Shown: positions 1-5,169 of the stretch, one piece after another
Numbering within the stretch: position 1 is the stretch's first letter
Layout: each line of letters opens with the position of its first letter
Assembly: GCA_902481695.1 (NCBI GenBank)
Contig: CABSXY010000049.1
Span: 1 to 10,312, forward strand
Length of the DNA stretch: 10,312 bases
From: an uncultured Haemophilus sp.
Lineage (GTDB): Bacteria > Pseudomonadota > Gammaproteobacteria > Enterobacterales > Pasteurellaceae
Direction: 5' to 3'
The notes under the pieces: model-generated
Told to the model about the DNA's origin: nothing
Databases searched by the model: none
What the model saw: the letters and a program-made list of their open reading frames with translations, nothing else
Made by a program: the position numbers and the translations under genes

Positions 1-72
1 AGAAAAAATTGGCTCAACCACATCCACTTGATCAGCATAAATATCACAAAGTTCTGAAGTATCGATATACAT
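1..72 (-). CDS. rraA: RraA, regulator of RNase E activity A (5' part only)
   Basis: Only the first 24 codons are inside the window; the gene runs off the left edge. The reverse-strand reading begins MYIDTSELCDIYADQVDV and ends VVEPIFS at the edge, which closely follows the N-terminus of E. coli RraA (formerly mis-called MenG). RraA is a small trimeric cytoplasmic protein that binds RNase E and inhibits RNA decay; it is not a methyltransferase. A strong ribosome binding site (AAGGGGAA, 77-84) sits 4 bases before the ATG. It lies 45 bp downstream of menA on the same strand, the same menA-rraA order as in E. coli. A possible promoter of its own (TATACT at 105-110, weak -35 TTGCTT with 16-bp spacing) lies in the gap, so it may be transcribed both with menA and alone. 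Identification is confident; everything after residue 24 is unseen. Confidence 0.88.
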   Translation of the reverse strand, partial: MYIDTSELCDIYADQVDVVEPIFS

Positions 73-117
73 AATGTTCCCCTTGTAGGTAAAATTTTTT
101 CTCTAGTATAAGCCGAT

Positions 118-1029
118 TTAGCCGATAAGCAAGCCTAAACTAAACAAGATATTGATAAATAAAGAAATCATAGACATCTGAGCCAACATCGGACGCAACA
201 CTGCGGGCTCTTTGCTACGATAAACAAATAATGCGTGTTTTAACAACAGTGGAAATGCCAGCAAAAATAAGAAGTGCCAAGGACTAAATGCTGTTGATGC
301 CGCAAATAGCACATAACATAAAGCGGCAACGCTTAATAAAACACAGTGATAAATACGTCCTTTCTTCGGTCCAATACGTACAACTAAAGTATTTTTTCCT
401 ACTTTTGCATCTTGCTCAATATCACGTAAATTATTGATATTTAAAACGGCTGTTGCTAATAAACCGGAGCCCAGTGCAGGTAGAGTAATTAAGCTATCAA
501 TGCTGTGAGTTTGGAGATAATAAGTTCCACCTACACCTAATAGTCCAAAAAAGAGCAACACTGACAGATCGCCTAAACCTAAATAACCATAAGGTTTAGC
601 GCCTACGGTATAAGTAATGGCAGCAATAATGGCAAGAATACCCAATCCCGCAAAAGCTAATAAATCTGTAAGACTTTGATATGCGATACCAATTAAGAAT
701 GCGCCTGAAAAAAATGAACCCACCGCCATTAAAATTAAGCCCCATTTGAGCTCATTCGCAGAAATTGCACCTTGCTGAATACCACGTAAAGGCCCAATAC
801 GTTCTTCGGTATCTGACCCTTTTTGATGATCGCCGTAATCGTTAGCAAAGTTGGAAAGTACCTGCAATAAGATGGTAGTAAGTAAGCAAAGTAACATTAC
901 GGTAAGATTAAAACTCTCTTTATCCGCCCAATATGCCAACGCTGAGCCGGTAAAAATAGAAGCTAATGCCAAAGGTAAGGTTTTTGGGCGAGCGGTTTCC
1001 CACCACATTTTCAATTTATGATTTGTCAT
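118..1029 (-). CDS. menA: MenA, 1,4-dihydroxy-2-naphthoate polyprenyltransferase
   Basis: Integral inner-membrane prenyltransferase that attaches a polyprenyl chain to 1,4-dihydroxy-2-naphthoate, giving demethylmenaquinone for anaerobic and low-oxygen respiration. The 303-residue protein aligns along its whole length with E. coli MenA (308 aa). Visible signatures are the ARPKTLPLALA start of the first membrane helix (residues 13-23), the first Asp-rich prenyl-diphosphate/Mg site NFANDYGD (60-67), the nearby GSDTEERIGPLRG (71-83), TYTVGAKPYGYLGLGD (139-154) and the second Asp site NINNLRDIEQD (197-207). About eight or nine hydrophobic helices are apparent. The start chosen is the ATG at 1029. 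A GTG 15 bases further out (1044) is in frame but is part of an uptake signal sequence, so it is probably not a start. The gene is followed by rraA and is divergent from trmO with 61 bp between the starts. Confidence 0.93.
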   Translation of the reverse strand: MTNHKLKMWWETARPKTLPLALASIFTGSALAYWADKESFNLTVMLLCLLTTILLQVLSNFANDYGDHQKGSDTEERIGPLRGIQQGAISANELKWGLILMAVGSFFSGAFLIGIAYQSLTDLLAFAGLGILAIIAAITYTVGAKPYGYLGLGDLSVLLFFGLLGVGGTYYLQTHSIDSLITLPALGSGLLATAVLNINNLRDIEQDAKVGKNTLVVRIGPKKGRIYHCVLLSVAALCYVLFAASTAFSPWHFLFLLAFPLLLKHALFVYRSKEPAVLRPMLAQMSMISLFINILFSLGLLIG

Positions 1030-1037
1030 TTTTTTTG

Positions 1038-1046
1038 ACCGCACTT
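1038..1046 (-). repeat. DNA uptake signal sequence (Haemophilus type)
   Basis: Perfect core AAGTGCGGT on the minus strand, followed by the usual A-rich extension. It lies in the menA leader, 8 bp before the chosen ATG. These repeats are recognised during natural transformation in Haemophilus-type Pasteurellaceae. Confidence 0.93.
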
Positions 1047-1066
1047 TTGATTACAATAAAGGGCGT

Positions 1067-1095
1067 ATTCTACACGGAAATTGCCTTTTTATGAA
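1067..1095 (-). promoter_or_regulatory. Candidate menA promoter
   Basis: On the minus strand a -35-like TTCATA (1090-1095, 4 of 6 consensus bases) is 17 bp from a -10-like TAGAAT (1067-1072, 5 of 6). Transcription would start near 1060, about 30 bases before the menA ATG. The -35 overlaps the trmO start codon. No equally good promoter for trmO is visible on the other strand. Assignment is by consensus only. Confidence 0.4.
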
Positions 1096-1828
1096 TGATT
1101 TAACACTGACTCTTCACCCAATTGCGGTGATTCACACGCCTTACAAAGAAAAATTCTCGGTACCACGACAGCCAGATTTAGTACAGGATGGCATTGGTAT
1201 TGTGGAACTGCTCCCTCCGTATAATTCACCAGAAGCGGTGCGAGGATTAGAGCAATTTAGCCATCTTTGGCTTATTTTCCAATTCGACAAAGTGCCCCAT
1301 GGGAAATGGCAATCCACTGTTCGCCCCCCTCGTTTAGGCGGCAATCAACGTGTTGGCGTATTTGCCTCACGCGCCACACATCGTCCAAACCCGCTTGGCT
1401 TATCCAAAGTAGAATTACGCCAAGTGGAATGTATTCATGGGCGTGTTTTTCTGCATTTGGGTTCCGTGGATATTGTCGATGGTACACCTATTTTTGATAT
1501 TAAACCTTATATTGCCTATGCTGATAGCGAGCCTGAGGCAAAATCAAGTTTTGCGCAAGAAAAACCACCTGCAAAATTAAGCGTAGAATTTACAGAAATC
1601 GCCCAAAGCGCGGTGGAAAAATATCACAAAAATCGACCGCACTTAGCAAGATTTATTACGGAAGTGATCGCTCAAGATCCCCGTCCTGCTTATCAACAAG
1701 GTAAAGAAACCGATCGCATTTACGGCATTAGTCTCTACGAATTTAATATTAAATGGCGTATTAAAGCAGGGACAACAGATTGTGTCGAAATTCTGGATAT
1801 CCAAAAGTTAAAAGAACAAAAAAGCTGA
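1091..1828 (+). CDS. trmO: TrmO, tRNA (adenine(37)-N6)-methyltransferase
   Basis: Homologue of E. coli TrmO (YaeB/TsaA, 235 aa), which uses S-adenosylmethionine to methylate the t6A base at position 37 of certain threonine tRNAs, improving decoding. The 245-residue protein shows the family hallmarks in order: YKEKFSVPRQPDLV (18-31), AVRGLEQFSHLW (49-60), RPPRLGGNQRVGVFASRA (78-95) running into THRPNPLGLS (96-105), DIVDGTPIFDIKPY (127-140) and AQDPRPAY (194-201). The N-terminal half is the small beta-barrel TsaA-like domain that binds the cofactor. It lacks a clear ribosome binding site (only GGAA at 1076-1079), but the ATG at 1091 matches the family N-terminus within two residues. It stands alone, divergent from menA, and ends inside a terminator shared with perM. 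Confidence 0.93.
   Translation: MNDLTLTLHPIAVIHTPYKEKFSVPRQPDLVQDGIGIVELLPPYNSPEAVRGLEQFSHLWLIFQFDKVPHGKWQSTVRPPRLGGNQRVGVFASRATHRPNPLGLSKVELRQVECIHGRVFLHLGSVDIVDGTPIFDIKPYIAYADSEPEAKSSFAQEKPPAKLSVEFTEIAQSAVEKYHKNRPHLARFITEVIAQDPRPAYQQGKETDRIYGISLYEFNIKWRIKAGTTDCVEILDIQKLKEQKS
1636..1644 (-). repeat. DNA uptake signal sequence inside trmO
   Basis: Perfect AAGTGCGGT core on the minus strand with the typical extension. On the coding strand it contributes to the residues NRPHLAR near position 184 of TrmO, a weakly constrained part of the protein. Confidence 0.92.
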
Positions 1829-1849
1829 CTTTCGTCAGCTTTCTTTTTA
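1821..1849. terminator. Bidirectional intrinsic terminator between trmO and perM
   Basis: A 9-bp perfect stem, AAAGCTGAC (1821-1829) with GTCAGCTTT (1834-1842), encloses a TTTC loop. T-rich tails follow on both strands: CTTTTT on the plus strand, and a run of Ts on the minus strand opposite the A-run at 1818-1823. The trmO stop codon (TGA, 1826-1828) lies inside the stem. It would end both trmO and the convergent perM transcript. Confidence 0.85.
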
Positions 1850-1864
1850 TTGTTTTAACTCTGT

Positions 1865-2911
1865 CTAATCCGGCAATGCGTTCAGCACCGCTTTGACGAG
1901 CGTTGCCAATGGAATGGCGAAGAACACGCCCCAAAATCCCCATAATCCGCCAAAAATCAGCACTGAAATAATGATGACTAAAGGGTGTAAATTAACGACT
2001 TCAGAGAATAGATACGGTACCAACAAGTTTCCATCGAGAAGTTGACTCACCGCAAAGGCCACAATTAAATACCAAAACGTTGGGGAAATGCCAAACTGGA
2101 ACATGGCGACTAAAGCAACAGGAATCGTCACCAATACTGCGCCGATATAAGGCACTAATACAGAAAGTCCAACGGCAACAGAAAGTAATAATGGGTAATT
2201 TAAACCAAAGCTTAAAAAGATGATGTAAGTCACCACGCCAACAATCAATATTTCTAATAATTTGCCATGAATATAATTCGCAATTTGTTGCTGCATTTCA
2301 TTCCATACTTTAGAGGCTAAAAGACGATTTTTAGGTAAAAATCGGCTCACGCCAGCAAGAAGCTCAGTTTTATCTTTCAGCATAAAGAACATCATTAATG
2401 GCACTAAAAACGCATAAATACCCAGTGATACAAGGTTCATTAATGAGGTAATCGACAATTTCACCGCAGATTCACCAAAGCCCAAAATCTTTGCACGAGC
2501 AGCACTAAAAAAGGTGTCAATCATGGTGTAGTCAATGAGTTCAGGATAATGCTCAGGAAGGGCTAACAACCATTCATGTAACTTATTGAACATGGCTGGC
2601 AAATCGCTTAATAAGGAAATGGTTTGATTCCATAATGTTGGCACAAGCCCGAAGAAAATTAATAACGCTAAGGTTATAAATCCACCAAAAATGACTAGCG
2701 TAGCGAGCATTCGAGGAAATTTTAATTTTTTCGTCAGGAAATTAATTGGCATTTCCAATAAATATGCTAATACAATGGCAATCAGCAACGGGGCGATTAA
2801 ATCACTAAAGAAATAAATCGCAATAAAGCCAAACAACAAAATGGCAAGTAGCCCCATCGCCTGCGGATCGCTTAAGCGGCGGCTATACCAATTTTTTAGC
2901 ATTTCAAACAT
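1865..2911 (-). CDS. perM: PerM, AI-2E family transporter-like membrane protein
   Basis: Polytopic inner-membrane protein of the AI-2E transporter family (older name: UPF0118). At 348 residues it is close to E. coli PerM (353 aa) and aligns throughout. Visible features are a short N-terminal stretch containing YSRRLSDPQAMGLL, paired hydrophobic segments at about 18-52 and 68-90, and a soluble stretch at about 95-150. A central helix leads into PLMMFFMLKDKTELL, and a C-terminal block of helices contains the signature VNLHPLVIIISVLIFGGL, then WGFWGVFFAIPLATL. The transported substrate of PerM is not established: the name came from a proposed permease, and only some family members (TqsA) are linked to autoinducer-2 export. 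A good ribosome binding site (AGGAAG, 2917-2922) precedes the ATG. It is divergent from yfgD, its neighbour-but-one in E. coli (perM-bepA-yfgD); bepA is missing here. Confidence 0.9.
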   Translation of the reverse strand: MFEMLKNWYSRRLSDPQAMGLLAILLFGFIAIYFFSDLIAPLLIAIVLAYLLEMPINFLTKKLKFPRMLATLVIFGGFITLALLIFFGLVPTLWNQTISLLSDLPAMFNKLHEWLLALPEHYPELIDYTMIDTFFSAARAKILGFGESAVKLSITSLMNLVSLGIYAFLVPLMMFFMLKDKTELLAGVSRFLPKNRLLASKVWNEMQQQIANYIHGKLLEILIVGVVTYIIFLSFGLNYPLLLSVAVGLSVLVPYIGAVLVTIPVALVAMFQFGISPTFWYLIVAFAVSQLLDGNLLVPYLFSEVVNLHPLVIIISVLIFGGLWGFWGVFFAIPLATLVKAVLNALPD

Positions 2912-2940
2912 AAAGTCTTCCTAAACAAGTATTTTTTGTC

Positions 2941-2946
2941 ATTATA
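2941..2946 (-). promoter_or_regulatory. Candidate -10 element of the perM promoter
   Basis: A perfect TATAAT on the minus strand, with transcription expected about 23 bases before the perM ATG. No convincing -35 is seen at 16-18 bp, so the call rests on the -10 alone. Confidence 0.4.
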
Positions 2947-3005
2947 AGTTAAAATTTAAATCAATCCTATATCCACTCATTCAACATAAAATAGAAGGAA
3001 ACGTT

Positions 3006-3356
3006 ATGTCTGTTAAGATTTATCATAATCCCCGCTGTTCAAAAAGCCGTGAAACCTTAGCTTTATTAGAAGAAAAAGGCATTCAACCGACGATTGAACT
3101 TTATTTACAACAACACTACTCTGTTGAAGCATTGCAGCAACTGGCTAATAAATTAGGATTAGATGATGTTAGAAAAATGATGCGTACCAAAGATGAGCTT
3201 TATCAATCATTAGGGTTAGATAATCCTGCATTAACAAATGATGATTTATTAAAAGCCATCAGTGAAAATTCAGCCCTATTAGAACGCCCGATTGTGGTAA
3301 AAGGTGAAAAAGCTAAAATTGGACGACCGCCTGAAAGCGTACTCGCCATTTTGTAA
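3006..3356 (+). CDS. yfgD: ArsC-family protein YfgD (arsenate reductase-like)
   Basis: A 116-residue thioredoxin-fold protein of the ArsC/Spx superfamily, closest to E. coli YfgD (119 aa). It begins with the beta strand KIYHNPRCSKSRET; Cys11 is the nucleophile position (Cys12 in plasmid R773 ArsC). Arg60, Arg94 (in ERPIVV) and Arg107 (in GRPPE) fall at the same numbers as the three catalytic or anion-binding arginines of R773 ArsC, so reductase chemistry is possible. It lacks the C-terminal extension of the true resistance enzyme (141 aa), and no arsR, arsB or arsA lies nearby, so a dedicated arsenic resistance role is not supported. The start has a good ribosome binding site (AAGGA, 2995-2999). 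A promoter in the 95-bp gap from perM is not clear. Transcription ends at the hairpin at 3382-3411. Confidence 0.9.
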   Translation: MSVKIYHNPRCSKSRETLALLEEKGIQPTIELYLQQHYSVEALQQLANKLGLDDVRKMMRTKDELYQSLGLDNPALTNDDLLKAISENSALLERPIVVKGEKAKIGRPPESVLAIL

Positions 3357-3378
3357 TTCTGTTCATTTTCGCTATAAT
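3351..3378 (+). promoter_or_regulatory. Candidate arfA promoter
   Basis: TTGTAA (3351-3356, overlapping the yfgD stop codon) is 16 bp from a perfect TATAAT (3373-3378). Transcription should start near 3384-3386, inside the left arm of the hairpin that follows. The close match on both hexamers makes this one of the best promoters in the window. Confidence 0.6.
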
Positions 3379-3381
3379 GAC

Positions 3382-3411
3382 TTGCCGTGAACCACTTCAC
3401 GGCAATTTTTT
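3382..3411 (+). terminator. Intrinsic terminator between yfgD and arfA
   Basis: A perfect 10-bp stem, TTGCCGTGAA (3382-3391) with TTCACGGCAA (3396-3405), has a CCAC loop and is followed by six Ts (3406-3411). It is a textbook terminator for yfgD, but it lies downstream of the arfA -10 and directly against the arfA ribosome binding site (AGAGG, 3412-3416), so it is also the arfA leader. Confidence 0.85.
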
Positions 3412-3421
3412 AGAGGTAAAT

Positions 3422-3676
3422 ATGACGAAAAAAACAAAAAGTGCGGTTGAAAATCAGCCCATTTATCAACACACCAAAGGTGTCGTAAAAGATAATGCCG
3501 TGATGGCACTATTGCACGACAAATTATTCCGCCAACGCGTTGAGAAAAAACGTAAAGGTAAAGGCAGTTACCAACGCAAAGCAAAATATGCGAGCAATTG
3601 GTTTGAAAAGCCCGATGATAAAGTTTTTGATTTCAGAAATTTTATCATCGGGTTTTTCGTTTCAATTTCAGTATAA
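3422..3676 (+). CDS. arfA: ArfA, alternative ribosome-rescue factor A
   Basis: ArfA recruits release factor RF2 to ribosomes stalled at the end of non-stop mRNAs, backing up the tmRNA-SmpB system. The 84-residue frame contains the conserved core YQHTKGVVKDNAV (15-27), ALLHDKLFRQRVEKK (29-43) and KGKGSYQRKAKYASNW (45-60), matching E. coli ArfA (72 aa) closely. It has a lysine-rich N-terminal extension of about a dozen residues that includes an uptake signal. The C-terminus (about 71-84, FRNFIIGFFVSISV) is hydrophobic, as in E. coli, where it destabilises the full-length protein. Codons 64-77 form an intrinsic terminator (see separate entry), so most mRNAs should lack a stop codon and give a truncated active protein, itself released by tmRNA when that system works. 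The start at 3422 has AGAGG 5 bases upstream; an in-frame extension back to 3377 would cross the promoter and is rejected. Confidence 0.92.
   Translation: MTKKTKSAVENQPIYQHTKGVVKDNAVMALLHDKLFRQRVEKKRKGKGSYQRKAKYASNWFEKPDDKVFDFRNFIIGFFVSISV
3439..3447 (+). repeat. DNA uptake signal sequence inside arfA
   Basis: Perfect AAGTGCGGT core with a good A-rich extension. It encodes residues 6-9 (KSAV) of the ArfA N-terminal extension, upstream of the conserved core. Confidence 0.93.
3606..3658 (+). terminator. Intrinsic terminator inside the arfA coding sequence
   Basis: CCCGATGATAAA (3611-3622) pairs perfectly over 12 bp with TTTATCATCGGG (3641-3652), followed by five Ts (3653-3657). Inside the loop ATTT (3630-3633) can pair with AAAT (3637-3640). 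A-run bases before the stem can pair with the T-run. The hairpin lies in arfA codons 64-77, upstream of the stop at 3674-3676, so the released transcript has no stop codon. It may also insulate the DUF5377 gene downstream. Confidence 0.88.
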
Positions 3677-3701
3677 AAAATAACAAACAGAGGAAGTCTA
3701 T

Positions 3702-3998
3702 ATGTCAATCAAAACAGAAGTTTTATTTAACAATACTTGGAATGTCCGTATCAGTGATCCAGGTGAAGAAGGTGCTCAAAGCCACTTTTTTGAAACCATT
3801 TATCTCACGCTCACGGCTTATTTTGAAGGCGAAAATGTGCGTTATGAATTTGTGCGTAAAGTAGAAGATCAAGTAAAAATCAAACGCTCATTTACAGAAT
3901 TAAGTGAGTTATTCAAATTCTTAGGGGATTATTTGGACCCAGTTTCTCTCGGTAACCTCGGCGTAAAAATCGGTAACTTAGGCGTGAAAGCTGAATAA
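3702..3998 (+). CDS. DUF5377-type protein of unknown function
   Basis: A 98-residue acidic, probably cytoplasmic protein with no signal peptide or membrane helix. I recognise it as the kind of uncharacterised protein found next to arfA in H. influenzae (HI0234-like, DUF5377); its function is unknown. It looks like alternating beta strands (about 3-17 and 30-62) followed by a helix around FTELSELFKFLGDYL (64-78). The C-terminus carries a seven-residue tandem duplication, LGNLGVK then IGNLGVK (83-96). The start has a strong ribosome binding site (AGAGGAAG, 3689-3696). A -10-like TATAAA (3672-3677) overlaps the arfA stop codon but lacks a -35. Expression could therefore come from its own weak promoter or from readthrough of the arfA terminator. 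It ends before the inverted uptake-signal terminator. Confidence 0.82.
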   Translation: MSIKTEVLFNNTWNVRISDPGEEGAQSHFFETIYLTLTAYFEGENVRYEFVRKVEDQVKIKRSFTELSELFKFLGDYLDPVSLGNLGVKIGNLGVKAE

Positions 3999-4010
3999 AT
4001 TTTTTCTAAT

Positions 4011-4047
4011 AAAAAAGTGCGGTCAAATTAAACCGCACTTTTTATTT
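4011..4047. terminator. Bidirectional terminator made of two inverted uptake signals
   Basis: AAAAAGTGCGGT (4012-4023) pairs with ACCGCACTTTTT (4032-4043) over 12 bp around an 8-base loop, with T-rich tails on both strands. Each arm contains a perfect uptake core (4015-4023 plus, 4032-4040 minus). It would end both the DUF5377 gene and the convergent bamC. Confidence 0.88.
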
Positions 4048-4058
4048 CTCAACTCATA

Positions 4059-5060
4059 TTATTGTGCAAGTAATACACTTAATGCTGAATACAAGGATTG
4101 AGCTGCTTCATTTGGTAATGTCTTGCCGTCTTCATCAGTAATGACGACCGCACTTTGTTTACCCACTGCGGAGATTTGCATTTGGTAAACCCCTTTTTCG
4201 AGATTAGGCGGATTCACACCTAAACGTAGCCACTCTTGTTTATCTAATGGCTTATATTTCAATTCGCGATAACCACGTCCAGCTGATTCAGATGTGGCTT
4301 TAAAGCCTAATTTCGGTAAGGCTGAACCTAAACGTTGCCATGCTTGCCCAAAGCTTGCATCCATACCTAATGCCATTCTACTGTTCGTATCAGTAATTAA
4401 ACCTGATTGGAACGGTCCTGCTGAGGCATTATTTAAATCTTGTTGTTGCTTGTTATAAGCGTTAGTGAGCGCAGCAACAAAACGATTTAAACGATCAGAC
4501 GCATAACGTTGTTTATCTGCTTGATTTGGTGTGTAAATCACACCATCACGACGCATTTGCTCCACAGAAACCGCTAACGCACTCGCATCTTGTGCCATAA
4601 CTTGTTCAATTTTATAACGAATCTCTGTGTTGGCTTTATCATCTGCACGACCCGTTGGCGCCCAATCGCTAATTAATACCGCACCATTTAACGTCGAATT
4701 TGTGCCTTCTTCTTTCAATAAACGCTCAATTTGTTTGAGATTATAAAGCTCGGCTTGCGCATCCGTATAAACAATCAATGCGCGTTCGCCATCAAATTGT
4801 GTCAAAGAATTTTTGATAATCGCTAATGGGGTTGAAGGCGGACGAATATCCACGCGTTCTTTTTTCGCATTAAGCAGAGGAAGTTCATAAGTCGGATCGG
4901 CTTGCGGCAATGTTACACCACCGCTTGCTAAAGGTGAAAAGCTCGGTATTTCACGATCAGAATTTTGATAAGTGTCGTTAGCCGTCTGCATTTTTTCTAC
5001 GCTGTTTGAACACGCCGATAACAATGCTGAAGCGACTAAACTCAGTACGATTTTTTTCAT
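4059..5060 (-). CDS. bamC: BamC, outer-membrane assembly lipoprotein (NlpB)
   Basis: Accessory lipoprotein of the BAM complex that folds beta-barrel proteins into the outer membrane; it binds BamD through an extended N-terminal segment. The 333-residue protein begins with a lipoprotein signal peptide, MKKIVLSLVASALLSAC; the lipobox is LSAC and Cys17 is the lipidated residue. The N-terminal region contains PTYELPLL and VDIRPPSTPLAI, equivalent to the DIRPP block of E. coli BamC (344 aa). The C-terminal helix-grip domain includes QAWQRLGSALPKLGF and YRELKYKPLDKQEWLRLG. The ribosome binding site is GAAGGA (5069-5074). It follows dapA, the same order as in E. coli, but a terminator-like hairpin and a run of 9-bp repeats lie between, so it may also have its own promoter (TTGTCA, 5115-5120). 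Confidence 0.9.
   Translation of the reverse strand: MKKIVLSLVASALLSACSNSVEKMQTANDTYQNSDREIPSFSPLASGGVTLPQADPTYELPLLNAKKERVDIRPPSTPLAIIKNSLTQFDGERALIVYTDAQAELYNLKQIERLLKEEGTNSTLNGAVLISDWAPTGRADDKANTEIRYKIEQVMAQDASALAVSVEQMRRDGVIYTPNQADKQRYASDRLNRFVAALTNAYNKQQQDLNNASAGPFQSGLITDTNSRMALGMDASFGQAWQRLGSALPKLGFKATSESAGRGYRELKYKPLDKQEWLRLGVNPPNLEKGVYQMQISAVGKQSAVVITDEDGKTLPNEAAQSLYSALSVLLAQ
4147..4155 (-). repeat. DNA uptake signal sequence inside bamC
   Basis: Perfect AAGTGCGGT core on the minus strand, encoding part of KQSAVV near the BamC C-terminus. Confidence 0.9.
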
Positions 5061-5078
5061 TCCTTAAATCCTTCAATA

Positions 5079-5105
5079 AAAATAATTAAAATAATTAAAA
5101 TAATG
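5079..5105. repeat. Three tandem 9-bp repeats in the bamC leader
   Basis: Units AAAATAATT, AAAATAATT and AAAATAATG lie end to end, upstream of the bamC ribosome binding site. On the minus strand each unit junction gives TTTAAT, a 5-of-6 match to a -10. The one at 5094-5099 is 15 bp from TTGTCA (5115-5120), so the repeats may form part of a bamC promoter. Confidence 0.75.
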
Positions 5106-5120
5106 ACCGCTCTTTGACAA

Positions 5121-5165
5121 ATAAAAAAGTCGAAAGTTTAAAGGGCTGTAAAAACAACCCTTTAA
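5121..5165 (-). terminator. Terminator-like hairpin between dapA and bamC
   Basis: On the minus strand a 12-bp stem (5154-5165 with 5138-5149) contains one G-U pair and has a 4-base loop, starting 5 bases after the dapA stop. The run of six Ts (opposite 5123-5128) begins only about 10 bases past the stem, so termination may be partial, allowing dapA-bamC readthrough. The G-U pair becomes a C-A mismatch on the plus strand, which favours the minus-strand reading. Confidence 0.5.
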
Positions 5166-5169
5166 TTCA

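Noticed and set aside
1030..1044. In-frame GTG start extending menA by five codons
   Set aside because: The GTG is part of an uptake signal core, has no ribosome binding site, and the ATG at 1029 gives a length and N-terminus that fit the family.
1047..1071. trmO promoter TTGATT/TATTCT
   Set aside because: The spacing is only 13 bp and other pairings are no better; no trmO promoter can be supported from sequence.
3006..3356. Arsenic resistance locus
   Set aside because: The protein is the short YfgD-type ArsC relative without the C-terminal extension, and no arsR, arsB or arsA is nearby.
3377..3421. Upstream ATG extending arfA by 15 residues
   Set aside because: The ATG lies in the promoter -10 and the extension would read through the terminator hairpin; the ATG at 3422 has a proper ribosome binding site.
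5106..5114. Tenth uptake signal (ACCGCTCTT)
   Set aside because: It differs from the core at one position, so it is not counted with the nine perfect copies; it may be a decayed signal.
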